Assembly (NCBI GenBank): GCA_023525975.1 | Contig: CM042021.1 | Coordinates: forward strand, 105,197,501 to 105,261,500 | Length of the DNA stretch: 64,000 bases | Source of the DNA: Smallanthus sonchifolius | Taxonomy: Eukaryota; Streptophyta; Magnoliopsida; Asterales; Asteraceae | Reading direction: 5' to 3' | Shown here: piece after piece, positions 1-11,212 of the stretch | How positions within the stretch are numbered: the first letter of the stretch is position 1 | How the letters are laid out: each line of letters opens with the position of its first letter | Translations under genes and position numbers: made by a program | The notes under the pieces: generated by a model | The model's database searches: none | Seen by the model: only the letters and a program-made list of their open reading frames with translations | Told to the model about the DNA's origin: nothing

Positions 1-1072
1 GTGAATTGAGCATTAGCTAAGGTGAGTTCTATGAAGCCCTTTTTAAATGTTTTAAATAATGTTTTTGGGCTGGTGTGCATACGTAACGATGTGACGGTTT
101 TATAAAATCGATGTTTGATGTTTATGATGTTTTATAAAATGATGCTTATGAATGATGTTTTGGAAAGAAAGGTTATTAACGATGTGTTTATGAAATGTTT
201 TGCCAAATGAGATTTACGATGTGTTTATGAACGACTGATTTTTAATAAAACGTACGAATGCTTTAACTGAAGTTTTGATGTAAAGAAGTGAATGTTTATG
301 AAAGTCACAAACGAACGAATCTGCTATTATTCCTTAGGGAATTGAGGTTATGGGTATGGGATGTATGTTATGGACCTTACCATATTGGGGCCTTTGTGGC
401 TGGCCAACTGTTATACAACTAGGGCGATGAGGGTCACCATGGGGATTACTGTGATCCTTGAAGTAGGTACGACTTACCTTACGGGGTAATCGTGCTGGAA
501 GTTAGGTAGGACTACTCCTCGGGGTATCGTGCTGGAAGTTTGGTACGTGTCATCCTTGTGATGTCGTGCTTGAAGTTTGGTACATATATCCTATGAGGTA
601 TCGTACTTGAAGTTTGGAATTGACGGTTACGAGAAGGCGTAGATTCGATATGTTTGTTGACTTATGTGTTTTGTTATGATTTTGCATATTTACGTACGCT
701 TTTATTAATGAAGTTCAAATGTTATGTTTTTGGCAAAATATTTGAAGTTAAAAGTTTTATGTTAAAGCTAGAACTCACCAGCGTAGCTGACTTTTAGTAT
801 GCACATTCAAGTTAAGGACAGGTATGGACGAGGAACGGTGATGCTTGGCAAGTGAGAAGAGTTACCCCACTGATCGTGATGACTGGCATCCCGTTATTCT
901 TTAGTTATGATGTGTTTATGTTTTAGAAAACATTTACGCTTCCGCATGTTTAACAATGTTGACGTTATGTTCGAACGAAATTTTCCACTGCATTATTTGA
1001 TATTCAAGTTTAAGAACTGTTTGTGAATGATTAAATCCAACGAGTGAGGACTCCCGGGTTTGGGGCCTTACA
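1..1072 (+). repeat. 5' LTR of Gypsy A, cut by the window edge
   Basis: From about position 143 to 1072 it matches the 3' LTR (about 6710-7645) with scattered substitutions, ending in the same GGGGCCTTACA. The first 142 bases have no counterpart in the 3' LTR, where a different sequence joins at about 6712, so one LTR has an internal indel. The primer-binding site follows 3 bases after the end. Confidence 0.88.
451..618 (+). repeat. About 38-bp tandem repeat in the Gypsy A 5' LTR
   Basis: About 4.5 degenerate units with the shared core CGTGCTGGAAGTTTGGTAC and a variable tail. Similar short tandem arrays are common in plant LTR U3 regions and may hold promoter elements; that role is inferred. 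Confidence 0.7.
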
Positions 1073-1075
1073 AGT

Positions 1076-1087
1076 TGGTATCAGAGC
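1076..1087 (+). other. Primer-binding site of Gypsy A (tRNA-iMet type)
   Basis: TGGTATCAGAGC, the standard 12-base match to the 3' end of plant initiator tRNA-Met, starting 3 bases after the LTR CA end. Confidence 0.9.
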
Positions 1088-1405
1088 AATAGTTTGAGAG
1101 ATTTGGACACTCCTAGTGTCTGAACTTAAACTGTGAATGGGACCGAGAGCGGATGCCAGTACGGGTAACTCGAGCCACAGCATCAGGTATGAAGGTAGTA
1201 TATATTTACATATGTAGAATGCCTTAGAAAATGGTAGGTTAGGACATGTGTTTTGATGGAATCATAAAGGTGGTCAAATATAAGTAAAAAAGTAGTGTAA
1301 TGGTTAATTGCAGATGGCCAGTGTATATTAACATCTTGCAATACTTGTTGAATTCTATTTGTTAACTAGCGTGATGACATTGGATTCCTTGTCTTATAGA
1401 ACGAA
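1088..1405 (+). other. 5' untranslated leader of Gypsy A
   Basis: About 320 bases between primer-binding site and gag start. I see no ORF or repeat in it. Confidence 0.6.
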
Positions 1406-2584
1406 ATGGCAGGTAGAAGAGGTGGAAGACGTGGTGGGGGCCGTACCGGAGGTCGTAATGGTGGACGTGGAAGGATCCCTGCTCGTCAAGAGTACATAGA
1501 AGAAGGAAGTATTCATACGGAACCGGAAAATAGTGTGCATGGAACTGAATGGACTCACGTTGAAGAACAACAATTCTCCTTTGAGGCGGAGGTGAAGGCG
1601 GCCCTGGCTCAAGAATTTACTGAAATGATGAAGGCTTCCTTGCCAGATCTGTTGGCAGAAGCTTTGAGGAAAGCTAATGAGGCGGGCGGGACTAATACGG
1701 AAATTGGTGCCCCGAACAATGAGGTTGTCAACGCTCCGCTTGCTCGCGGTTGCGACTATAAGTCCTTTAAGGCATGTGACCCGCCGGTCCTAACTGGAAA
1801 GAAAGACGTGATGACTACTTTTGACTGGGTAATCCGTATGAAAGCCGCGATTCGTCTGAGCGAATGCCGACCGAATGAAGTTGTGAAAGTAGCTGCTAAT
1901 TCCTTGAGGGAAGAAGCATCTCACTGGTGGGAAGGTGTGCGTCAAGCCAAGGGGGACGAGACTGTTGATGCAATGATGTGGAATGATTTGAAAACTCTGG
2001 TGATCAAGAATTTCTGTCCAAGGAATGAGATCGAGAAGGTAGAGAGGTAATTTCTGGGGTTAAAGGTCGGTAGCATGACGCATCGGCAGTACACCACTCG
2101 ATTCAATGAACTGGCATTTTTGGTGCCACATCTTGTCACTACTGAAGAGAGGAAGATCGCCTACTACATTCAAGGGTTGCTAGACAAGGTCCGCACTTAT
2201 GTTAAAGCAAACGCCCCTACTACCTATGATTCGGTAGTAGAATTGAGTGGCGTGGTATTTGATGATCTGGCGCTGAATGCTATTTCCATTGATGAGCCCA
2301 AGAAGAAGTTGAGTTTTCCTGCCAAGCGATCAGGTGGGAAGTTGTTTGGGGCCCGGGATAAACAGACCAGGGTAGGCAAGTCAACGGTGTGTGGGAAGTC
2401 TGGGGGAAGGCATGCCGGTGAATGTTGGCTAGGATTAAATCTGTGCTTTAAGTGCGGCAAGACCGGGCACTACTCCCGTGAATGCCCTCAAGGCTTTAAG
2501 TGTTTTAACTGTGGGGAGAGTGGCCACATGAGTCGAGAATGCACTAAGCCAAGGATGGGTGAAGCTGGAAAGGTAAGGGCCTAG
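1406..2584 (+). pseudogene. Gypsy A gag, interrupted by one in-frame stop
   Basis: Capsid and nucleocapsid protein of a Ty3/Gypsy element. ATG at 1406 opens an Arg/Gly-rich N-terminus (repeated RRGG), followed by a helical capsid region with the HWWEGVR stretch typical of Retrotrans_gag. A TAA at 2048-2050 breaks the frame; coding resumes in the same frame from 2051. Near the C-terminus are two CCHC zinc knuckles, CFKCGKTGHYSREC and CFNCGESGHMSREC, which bind RNA in this family, preceded by a degenerate Cys/His motif. The frame ends with TAG at 2582. A premature stop in capsid makes functional gag unlikely. Confidence 0.88.
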
Positions 2585-2604
2585 AAAAGAAAGAGGAGAG
2601 GCCC

Positions 2605-3120
2605 CTAGCAAAGACTCGAGCGTATGCACTGACGCAAGAACAGGCCAGGGTAGACCCCGATGTGGCGTCAGGTACGTTCATCCTTGACAACACTTTTGTT
2701 TCTGTGTTATTTGATTTGGGCGCCAGTAAGAGCTTTATATCTGCTACTTTCTGTAAAAGGGGGTGAAATACTCAGTCAGTAAACTAGAAAGAGCCTTTAG
2801 CGTAGAAACCGCCGAGGGTAGAACCGCAAGGGTAACCAAAGTAGTTGATAAGTCCACGATAAAAATAGAAGGTCATAGATTCCCCGTCAGGTTATTTGTT
2901 ATGGTTTTGGGAGGGTTTGATGTCGTGCTGGGTATGGATTGGCTAACTGCCAACGAAGCACAAATTATATGTAAACGAAAGATAATCCGACTCAAGGCTC
3001 TAGATGGTAGTGAAGTCGAAGTCTTCGGGGATCGCGACGCCTCGATGCCCAACGTCATCTCGATGATTAAGGAAACAGATTACTTGAGACGCGGATGCGA
3101 GGCTTATCTGTTGTACGTAA
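2605..3120 (+). pseudogene. Gypsy A aspartic protease, frameshifted
   Basis: The active-site stretch LFDLGASKSFISA is at about 2707-2745; Leu sits where Ser or Thr normally follows the catalytic Asp. The frame stops at TGA near 2764 and the matching downstream part (FDVVLGMDWL, about 2917-2946) is in another frame from 2763, so a frameshift lies inside the protease. In intact relatives protease is the N-terminal part of the pol polyprotein; here it is not translatable in one piece. Confidence 0.8.
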
Positions 3121-4494
3121 TTGACAAATGTACGGCAGTAAAGGAACTAGACGATATACCCGTGGTACGCGAGTACCCGGAGGTGTTTCCAGATGATTTG
3201 CCTGGGATACCACCCGAAAGAGAGATTGAGTTTCGATTCGACTTAGTACCAGATGCTCAGCCCGTGGCTAAGGCTCCATATGGACTAGCACCAGTGGAGA
3301 TAAAAGAACTAATGGCACAACTAGACGAGTTACTTGAGAAAGGATTTATCCAGTCGAGCATCTCGCCTTGGGGTGCTCCGGTATTATTTAAGAAAAAGAA
3401 AGATGGTTCTATACAGGGAGTTGAACAAACATACAGTGAAGAACAAGTACCCTTTACCAAGGATCGACGACCTGTTCGATCAATTATAGGACGCAAGTTG
3501 GTTCTCAAAAATCGACCGTTGATCCGGGTACCATCAGTTAAAAGTAAGGGAAGAAGACATACCGAAAACCGCATTTCGCACGCGTTATGGACATTTCGAG
3601 TTCCGTGTAATGTCCTTCGGACTGACGAACGCCCCCGCAACGTTCATGGATTTGATGAATCGGGTGTGTCGACCGATGCTGGACCGATCAGTAATAGTGT
3701 TCATCGATGATATCCTCATCTACTCCAAGAATGAGGGTGATCACGCATGTCACTTGAAGGAAGTGTTAGAAGCCTTGAAAAAAGAGAGACTGTATGCTAA
3801 GTTCTCCAAATGTACGTTCTGGCTTAGGGAAGTCCAATTCCTAGGTCATGTCATCAACCCGAACGACATTATGGTTGACCCAGCAAAGATAATGACGGTA
3901 AGAGAATGGGATATTCCTAAGACGCCAACTGAAATCCGCAGTTTCTTAGGATTGGCAGGCTGCTATCGGAGATTCATCCAGGATTTCTCGAAAATAGCTT
4001 CACCGTTGACAAAGTTGACACGGAAAGAGGTAAAGTATGAATGGGGTTCGAACCAGGAAGAAGCGTTTAAGGAACTGAAGGAGAAGCTAACCCAAGCTCC
4101 AGTCTTGGCCCTTCCCGAGGGCAATGAAGACTTGGTGGTATACTCTGATTCTTCGGGTCAGGGATTGGGGTGCGTGCTGATGCAACGCGGAAGAGTGATC
4201 GCGTATGCATCACGACAGTTGAAAGTTCATGAAGTCAATTATCCGACTCATGATTTGGAACTTGTTGCTATCGTATTCGCATTGAAAATCTGGAGACACT
4301 ACCTTTACGGGGTGAGGTTTACCATTTACTCCGACCACAAAAGTTTGAAGTACTTCTTCGAACAAAAAGAACTGAATATGAGGCAGAGGCGATGGTTGGA
4401 ACTTTTGAAAGATTATGATTGTGAAATCATATACCATCCTTGAAAGGAAAATGTAGTGGCTGATGCTTTAAGCCGAAAGGACGTGCCAGCTCCT
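3121..4494 (+). pseudogene. Gypsy A reverse transcriptase and RNase H
   Basis: The linker DDIPVVREYPEVFPDDLPG leads into RT (SPWGAPVLF, about 3364-3390). Just after the KKKDGS motif (about 3410) a short segment is missing and the frame shifts; the next RT blocks, including PLPRIDDLFDQL, are readable in another frame to about 3600 with two stops. RT then resumes from 3610 (SFGLTNAPATFMDLMNR) with the catalytic FIDD at 3700-3711. RNase H follows (SDSSGQGLGCVLMQ from about 4147, YSDHKSLKYFF about 4330). Stops lie at 4441-4443 and 4498-4500 (TGA). The gene is dead. Confidence 0.9.
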
Positions 4495-4500
4495 ATTTGA

Positions 4501-5966
4501 GTGAAAGCTTGCCAGTTGGTAGTAACACCGGATGTGATGAAGGAAATTGAAAAGGCTCAAAACGAGGCACTTAAGGAAGAAAATATAAAGAAAGAGAGGA
4601 TGGTCGGACAACGGGACAAGTTGGAATATAACACCCTTGGTGTGATGACACGTTTTGGTCGGTTTGGATACCTATGAGTGGTGAGCTTAGAACCAAAATC
4701 TTGGATGAGGCTCATAAGTCTCGTTACTCTATCCATCCCAGTACCAACAAAATGTACCAAGATCTGAGGAAGGAGTACTGGTGGCCTGGAATGAAACATG
4801 AGGTGACAAAGTACGTAAGCAAGTGCTTAACTTGCTCACAGGTAAAGGCCGAACACCAGAAACCGTACGGGAAGATTCAACCTCTTGATATAGTAGAATG
4901 GAAATGGGAACACATTACCATGGACTTCATAACCAAGCTACCTCGCACATCTAAAGGTCATGACACCATTTGGGTAATTGTGGACCGTTTAATGAAGAGT
5001 GCTCATTTCCTACCTATTCGCGAGACATTCTCGTCAGAAAGGTTAGCGGAAGTATTTATTAACGAGGTAGTAGCACGACTTGGGATGCCTTTAACGATTG
5101 TATCTAACCGGGACACACGATTCACATCGAGGTTCTGGAAAATGATTTCATGAAGCGATGGGCACGAGACTTAATATCAGCATGGCATACCACCCGTAAA
5201 AGGATGGCCAGTCTGAAAGGACCATTCAAACGTTGGAGGACATGCTTCGTGCTTGTATTATAGACTTCGGTGACAGTTGGGACAGTCACCTGCCGTTAGC
5301 CGAATTCTCCTACGACAACAGTTATCACTCGACGATAGGCATGCCGCCCTACGAGATGTTGTATGGGAGGAGGTGCAAGACCCCGGTCTGTTGGGGGTGA
5401 GATTGGACAAAAAGAATTGGGAAGTCTCGAAGTCGTTAAAGAGACTTCAGAAAGGTTTGACCAAATTAAGGCACGAATGAAGGCCACCCAAGATCGTCAG
5501 AAATCCTATGCGAATAAACGGTGAAGGCCTATTGAATTTAATGTTGGGGACATAGTGATGTTGAAGGTATCGCCCTGGAAGGGAATCATACGATTCAGAA
5601 AGAGTGCGAAGTTAAGTCCGAGGCTTTGTCGGACCGTTCAAGATATTGGCACGGGTTGGTAAAGTCGCTTATCGGTTGGAGTTGCCTGATGAGTTAAGTA
5701 GGATTCATCCTACGCTCCATGTATCACACTTGAGAAAGTGTTTGGCAGATGAATCTGCTCACGTACCACTTACCGACATCGAGGTCGACAACCACCTAAA
5801 CTATATAGAAGAACTCGTGGCCATTCTCGACCGAAAGGAGAAACATTTACGTAATAAAGTCATCCAGTTGGTCAAAATACAGTGGAAACACAGGAATGGA
5901 TCTGAAGCCATTTGGGAAACAGAGACGGAAATGAGGGAGTCGTACCCTCAATTGTTTGACTTATGA
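4501..5966 (+). pseudogene. Gypsy A integrase with chromodomain-like C-terminus
   Basis: The HHCC zinc-binding domain is visible (HKSRYSIHPS, then CLTC at about 4830). In the DDE core the first Asp (MDFIT) is present, but the second catalytic Asp position holds Asn (codon 5106-5108, SNRDTRF). The Glu-bearing segment QSERTIQTLEDML lies after frame breaks near 5153 and a TAA near 5199. The GPY/F-like part runs through a region of stops (5397-5640). The last 100 codons (5646-5966) hold the HVSHLRKCL motif and a chromodomain-like stretch (AILDRKEKHLRN... IWETETEMRESYPQLF). In chromoviruses this domain steers integration to particular chromatin. Confidence 0.87.
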
Positions 5967-6006
5967 CAGGTTTCGGGGACGAAACCTTTTGTAAGGGTGG
6001 TAGACT

Positions 6007-7645
6007 TGTAACACCCCGAATTTTTATTCAGAGCGTTAAGAGACGATTTAGGATGTTTAACGTATTAACGAATCTGGTTCATGTGTAAAGTGTGTAAGGA
6101 CAATTGGCCAGTTTTAAGCCTTTTAAAGTAGGAAGAGACATGTGCCAGGACACATGGCACATCCACAACCATCCTACCTTCCAAGGTGACACGTGGTGAT
6201 GAGTCACCATACAATGCACCACGTAGCGACATGTGGCGGACACGTGTCACACCCATATGCCTCATAAATTTCTATAAATAGCAATCATATCTCTTCATTT
6301 TCATATTTAAGAGAGAAAGGTTAGAGAGAGAAACTAAAGAGAAGGAGAAAGAGAGAGGAAGAACTTTCGGCGACCGGTGGTGGTTCGACGCGGTGGTGCA
6401 CGGTGATCGGAGTTACGGGTCTTCACCCAAAACCATTTCTCGACATTCTGAACGCATTGGTAAGCTCTGATTTTCCTGAATCTTGTCTTAAGGTCACTAA
6501 AAATGAGTTTTTAGAATCTGTCTAGAATAGTTTTTATTTGTGCGGTTTTAAAGAATCGAACGATCTGGAAAATCCAACCGTTGGATCATCTTTTAAACAG
6601 AGGGTTTATAACAGTTAGATGATCATTTTGAATAGTGGAAATAAGAAATGGAGTTGTTTAAGTTTGATTTTTATAGCCATTTTGACAGCAGGTCGGAGCT
6701 GTGTTTTTCTGGAAACGATGCTTATGAACGATGTTTTGGAAAGAAAGGGTATGAACGATGTGTTTATGAAATGTTTTTCCAAATGAGATTTACGATGTGT
6801 TTACGAACAGATGATTTTTAATAAAACGTACGAATGCTTTAACTGAAGTTTTGATGTAAAGAAGTTAATGTTTATGAAAGTCACAAACGAACGAATCTGC
6901 CATTATTACTTAGGGAATTGAGGTTATGGGTATGGGATGTATGTTATGGGCCTTACTATTTAGGGGCCTTTATGGCTGGCCAACTGTTGTACAACTGGGG
7001 TGATGACGGTCACCATGGGGATTACCGTGATCCTTGAAGTTGGTACGACTTACCTTACGGGGTAATCGTGCTGGAAGTCAGGTACGACTACTCCTCGGAG
7101 TATCGTGCTGGAAGTTTGGTACGTGTCATCCTTGTGATGTCGTGCTTGAAGTTTGGTACGTATATCCTATCAGGTATCGTACTTGAAGTTTGGAATTGAC
7201 GGTTACGAGAAGGCGCAGATTCGATATGTTTGTTGACTTATGTGTTTTGTTATGATTTTGCATTCTTTACGCTTTTATTAATGAAGTTTAAATGTTATGT
7301 TTTTGGCAAAATATTTGAAGTTAAAAGTTTTATGTTAAAGCTAGAACTCACTAGCGTAGCTGACTTTTAGTATACACATTCAGGTTAAGGACATGTATGG
7401 ACGAGGAACGGTGATGCTTGGCAAGTGAGAAGAGTTACCCGGCTGATCATGATGACTGGCATGCCGTTATCTTTTAGTTATGATGTGTTTATGTTTTAGA
7501 CAACGTTTACGCTTCCGCATGTTTAACAATGTTGACGTTATGTTCGAACGAAATTTTCCGCTGCATTATTTGATATTCAAGTTTAAGAACTGTTTGTGAA
7601 TGATTAAATCCAACGAGTGAGGACTCATGGGTTTGGGGCCTTACA
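6007..7645 (+). repeat. 3' LTR of Gypsy A
   Basis: Starts TGTAACACCCCGAATTT and ends GGGGCCTTACA, with a purine-rich tract (AAGGGTGGTAG) just upstream. Length 1,639 bp. It contains a TATAAATA-like box at about 6274-6281, followed by a GA-rich stretch (6310-6360), which fits a promoter and transcript start; that is an inference. Confidence 0.88.
7026..7195 (+). repeat. About 38-bp tandem repeat in the Gypsy A 3' LTR
   Basis: Counterpart of the array at 451-618, with the same unit order and a few substitutions. Confidence 0.68.
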
Positions 7646-8269
7646 ACTCCTGTGGAATCTTATGATAATTACAAATACTACATTATATTTGTTGATCACT
7701 TTACTAAATATATTTGGCTTTACCCGCTAAAGAAAAAATCCTATTCTCTCCACACATTCATACAGTTCCAAAGTCTTGTTGAAAACTTTTTCAACCGAAA
7801 AATAAACAACTATTCTCCGATAATGGAGGTGAGTACATTAAACTATTACCACATCTTTCATCATGTGGTACCTCTCATCTCACTTCCCCACCACATACAC
7901 CCGAGCACAATGGTTACGCCGAACGACGTCATAGACACATTGTTGAAACGGGTTTAGCTCTCTTGTCCCATGCATATTTACCCACTACATTTTAGCCCTT
8001 TGCCTTTACCACCGCTGCATATCTAATTAATCGCCTACCCACCCCGACTCTAAATAATACTTCCCCCTTTCTATTGTTTATTTCAAAAACAACCAAATTA
8101 CCATAAACTTCGTAGTTTTGGCTGTTTATGCTACCCGTGGTTAAGACCATACTCTCCACGCAAACTACATAATCGTTCCACCCCTTGTATCTTTCTTGGA
8201 TACTCCTCAACCTAAAGTGCTTATTATGCTTTCGATCCTATCCTTTCTAAAACCTACTGCTCTAGACAT
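7646..8269 (+). pseudogene. Copia A integrase fragment, 3' of the Gypsy A insertion
   Basis: From the first base after the Gypsy A LTR a Copia integrase core is readable: YYIIFVDHFTKYIWLYPLKK (catalytic Asp region), then after frame changes DNGGEY (about 7818) and the HNGYAERRHRH block with the catalytic Glu (about 7905-7937). It continues through INRLPTPTLNN and the GCLCYPWLRPY region to about 8270. At least two frameshifts and one stop (near 7991) are present. The N-terminal half of the gene must lie left of the window. Confidence 0.85.
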
Positions 8270-9584
8270 GTGGTCTTTATGGAACATGATATTCCATATG
8301 AAAAACTTACTAATTCCACTTCTTCTCCTGCTTCAAATCTTTTCGAACAGGTCCCCTTCTTAGTTTCAATCACTCCACCATTCAATATACACTTACCCAT
8401 TGATGTACAAAGTCCACCAATTAATACACCCAACCAATCTTCTGTTCACAGCCCATTAAATCCAACGTCAACATCAAATTCCCATAACACCACCTTACCA
8501 CTCATACCTACTGTTGACACTCCACCTCACTCCTCAAACCTCACCCCTACGTCATCTACCTATCCTATTGAACCAATACCCATGCAAACCGTCCTGCAAA
8601 CTTCCTCACCTCTCCCATCCACTACAGAAACTAATTCTAATTCCCACTCCACCACTGAATCACCTCCCTCACAACCTACCAAGCCATCCACACATTCCAA
8701 TCCTAAACAAAATCCGAAATACTTCAACTCTGATTATGTTGTTTACAACACTACCACTTCTATACCCACAGAACCACCTATAATCGGTCATGCCCTCAAG
8801 CACCCTTCATGGCGTAACGCCATGCAAGAGGAGTTCAATGCACTTGAACGCAACCAAACCTGGACTCTTGTACCAGCCACTTTAGCTCCAAATCTGGTCG
8901 GTTCTAAATGGGTATTCCGTATCAAGTACAAACCCGATGGAACCATTAATCGTTTCAAAGCAAGACTAGTCCTAAAGGGTTCACCCAAAGTCCAGGAATT
9001 GACTATATTGAAAACTTTAGCCTGGTCCTTAAGCCGGCTACATTATGTCTTGTTCTTTCTATAGTCGTATCTCAGAGTTGGTCTCTCCGCCAACTCGACA
9101 TCAACAATGCTTTTCTTCAAGGTAATCTAAACGAAGATGTTTTTATGGCTCAACAACCGGGTTTTGTCAATCCTTCCTTCCCTAACCATGTTTGTAAGCT
9201 TAACAAAGCCATCTACGGCCTCAAACAAGCATCTCAAGCATGGTACGATGAACTTAAATCTTATCTTCTATCACAAGGTTTTAAACCAACTATTTTTGAT
9301 TCCTCCTTATTTACACTCACTATTGGTTCTTCCCCTATCTTTTTCCTAGTCTATGTAGACGACATCATCGTTACCGGTCCATCAAACACTCTCTTTGATT
9401 GCTTCATTCAATCTCTTGCAACTAAGTTCTCTTTAAAATACCTCGGTCCACTTTCTTACTTCCTTGGTCTAGAAGTAATCCCTCATTCTCTTGGTATCCT
9501 TATTTCTCAAAAAAAAAAAAAAAAAAATACATAACCGATATCCTTCATAAAGCCAATATGACTAATTGCAAATCCATTTCCACG
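8270..9584 (+). pseudogene. Copia A linker and reverse transcriptase, 5' part
   Basis: A Ser/Thr/Pro-rich linker of about 170 residues (8300-8790) leads into RT: HPSWRNAMQEEFNALERNQTW, then GSKWVFRIKYKPDGTINRFK. A frameshift near 8980 moves the next blocks, including LRQLDINNAFLQG, to another frame. RT continues at 9145 (CKLNKAIYGLKQASQAWYDEL) with the catalytic YVDD intact at 9352-9363 and YFLGLEV. A run of 19 A (about 9511-9529) disrupts the frame right after. The gene is then cut by Copia B and resumes at 19,316. The RT looks Ale/Retrofit-like; this lineage call is weak. Confidence 0.85.
9580..9584 (+). other. Target-site duplication of Copia B, left copy
   Basis: CCACG directly before the 5' LTR of Copia B; the same five bases follow its 3' LTR at 19316-19320. 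Confidence 0.9.
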
Positions 9585-10127
9585 TGTTGAAGCACTTTCC
9601 TGTGACAACACTCTGGATAGAGTCTTAGTTTGTATTTTCATGCTTGTAATTATCTTTGTATGTAAGAGTCTTTATGTATTAGTTTATCGAGTTGTATTTA
9701 CTTTTACATATTGAATGTTGCATTTCTTTCTAAGTGTTTTGTGCACTTACATGTGCGCAGGAGAAAGCTCCTGCGTACTTAGCAAGTACGCAAGAATACC
9801 TTTGCGTACTTGTTAAGTACGCAAGAGCATTTTGCCCTGCGCACTTGCTAAGTGCGCAGGCATCAGGTCAGGTATAAGTAGGATAGGTTGACAGAAGTTA
9901 AGTACGCAGACATATACGCAGGCTTTAGTGCAAATACGCAGATTGTAAACCAAGTGCTTTTCTCTGTAACCTTCAAGTGTTTATAATACAAAGAAAGTTT
10001 AAAGTGTCTTCTCTTGTCGGTTTACTTTGTTTAGCTAGACTCTCCACCTAGTCACGGGCATTCCGCACCCGGTCCGACTAGTAGACCCACTTGCTTGTGA
10101 TGATCCGCCACACCCGAGGGACCTACA
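9585..10127 (+). repeat. 5' LTR of Copia B
   Basis: 543 bp from TGTTGAAGCA to CGAGGGACCTACA. It carries a palindrome cluster at 9741-9860, followed by a TATAAGTA box (about 9873-9880). Confidence 0.93.
9741..9860. repeat. Palindrome cluster 1 of Copia B (in the 5' LTR)
   Basis: Three full imperfect palindromes of about 24 bases built as TGCGTACTT-N4-AAGTACGCA, the third as a TGCGCACTT variant, plus a degenerate one at the left end. Arms pair over 9-10 bases around a 2-6 base centre. Palindrome arrays in LTRs are a known Sirevirus hallmark; this sequence version is not one I recall. Confidence 0.88.
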
Positions 10128-10129
10128 AG

Positions 10130-10141
10130 TGGTATCAGAGC
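10130..10141 (+). other. Primer-binding site of Copia B (tRNA-iMet type)
   Basis: TGGTATCAGAGC, two bases after the LTR. Confidence 0.92.
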
Positions 10142-10476
10142 ATTGCTCCTGATTTCGAGTGTTGTGAGTGAGTTTGGAGAGTTTTTACAAGCAAAAAGAG
10201 GTATTTTTGTTGATTTTTATGATAAAATAGGGGTAGCTCTTGAGCACTAATTTAGAAACAAAAATCACTCAAAAAACTGATTTTTGTTGTGTATTTGAGT
10301 GTTTTGAGCATCAAAGGTTGGTTAGAAATAAGTTTCTGACCCTTTGGCTCATTTGCATTGATCATCAGACGAATTTTTACCATCTCCGACGAGTTTTAGG
10401 TGACCGGAAAAGTTTGGTGAAAGTTGCTGAAAAGGTATCCTGCATACTTACCATTTCTTGCAAAAAGTACAGTTTT

Positions 10477-10664
10477 GTGCGTACTTACTAAATATGCAAG
10501 ACTTATCTCCTGCGTACTTACAAGTGCGCAAGACTGAACTTGTGCGAACTTAAGTTATATCATGCGTACTTACATTTACTCCTGCGTACTTACAAGTACG
10601 CAAGAGGAAATCTAAATACGCAAGACTATTTCTCAAGTGCGCAAGGCCAAAACCAAGTGCGCAA
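10477..10664. repeat. Palindrome cluster 2 of Copia B (5' untranslated leader)
   Basis: At least three palindromes plus half-sites of the TGCGTACTT/AAGTACGCA type between primer-binding site and gag. Some arms are degenerate, such as AAATATGCAAG. Confidence 0.82.
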
Positions 10665-10703
10665 TTGTGTCTGACTTTTCTGAAATTTGACTAAGTGTTC
10701 ACT

Positions 10704-11200
10704 ATGTCGAATCTTCAGAATCTTGAAAACCTGTTGAATTACGATAATGAGATCGGTACACCACAGAAACCACCAAAGTTGCTGAACGTGAACGATTATT
10801 CTAATTGGAAAGCACGTTTCGAGCACTACATTTCTTATACCGACTCATCACTATGGATACCAATCCTTGAGGGATATAAGCATCCCACACACATCTATCT
10901 TGATGAAACCATGCCCAAACCTATCTCTAAGCTTTCTGACGAAGAAAAGAAAGCTTATGATCGTGAAAAGAAGGCACTTGGTTCGATCACTATGGCATTA
11001 ACTCGGGAATTGTTCCACAGTTTCCCAGGGTATGACAATTCTAAGGATCTCTGGAAAGCTTTACAGAAGAGATTCGAAGGAAATAGTGACATCAAGAAGA
11101 GTAAGAAGTATCTTCTCAGGAAGCAGTATGAGTGCTTCAGATTTTTAGAGAACGAATCTTTAGATGACCTCATCTCTAGATTCTATCATTTACTGTCGAG
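10704..11200 (+). pseudogene. Copia B gag, N-terminal part only
   Basis: ATG at 10704 (MSNLQNLENLL) begins a Ty1/Copia gag of the UBN2 type: LNVNDYSNWKARFEHYI near residue 32, then DLWKALQKRFEGN and KKYLLRKQYECFRFLENESL. Capsid-like helices reach about residue 165 (ISRFYHLL) and the frame then runs into TAG at 11241. The zinc-knuckle half of gag, all of protease and all of integrase are absent, because sequence from about 11213 on is already the integrase-RT linker. A large internal deletion therefore joins gag to the linker out of frame. Confidence 0.88.
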
Positions 11201-11212
11201 GAATGGTTTGAA

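Larger units (their letters stand above)
1..7645 (+). mobile_element. Gypsy A: decayed chromovirus-like Ty3/Gypsy element, nested in Copia A
   Basis: Order seen: truncated 5' LTR, tRNA-iMet-type primer-binding site, gag, protease, RT, RNase H, integrase, chromodomain-like tail, 3' LTR. The order and the C-terminal chromodomain-like segment place it in the chromovirus branch of Metaviridae, probably near Tekay/Del; the clade is inferred. Directly after the 3' LTR the sequence changes to Copia integrase, so the element is inserted inside Copia A. The left target site lies outside the window, so no TSD can be checked. All genes carry stops or frameshifts, so the copy cannot move by itself. Confidence 0.9.
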
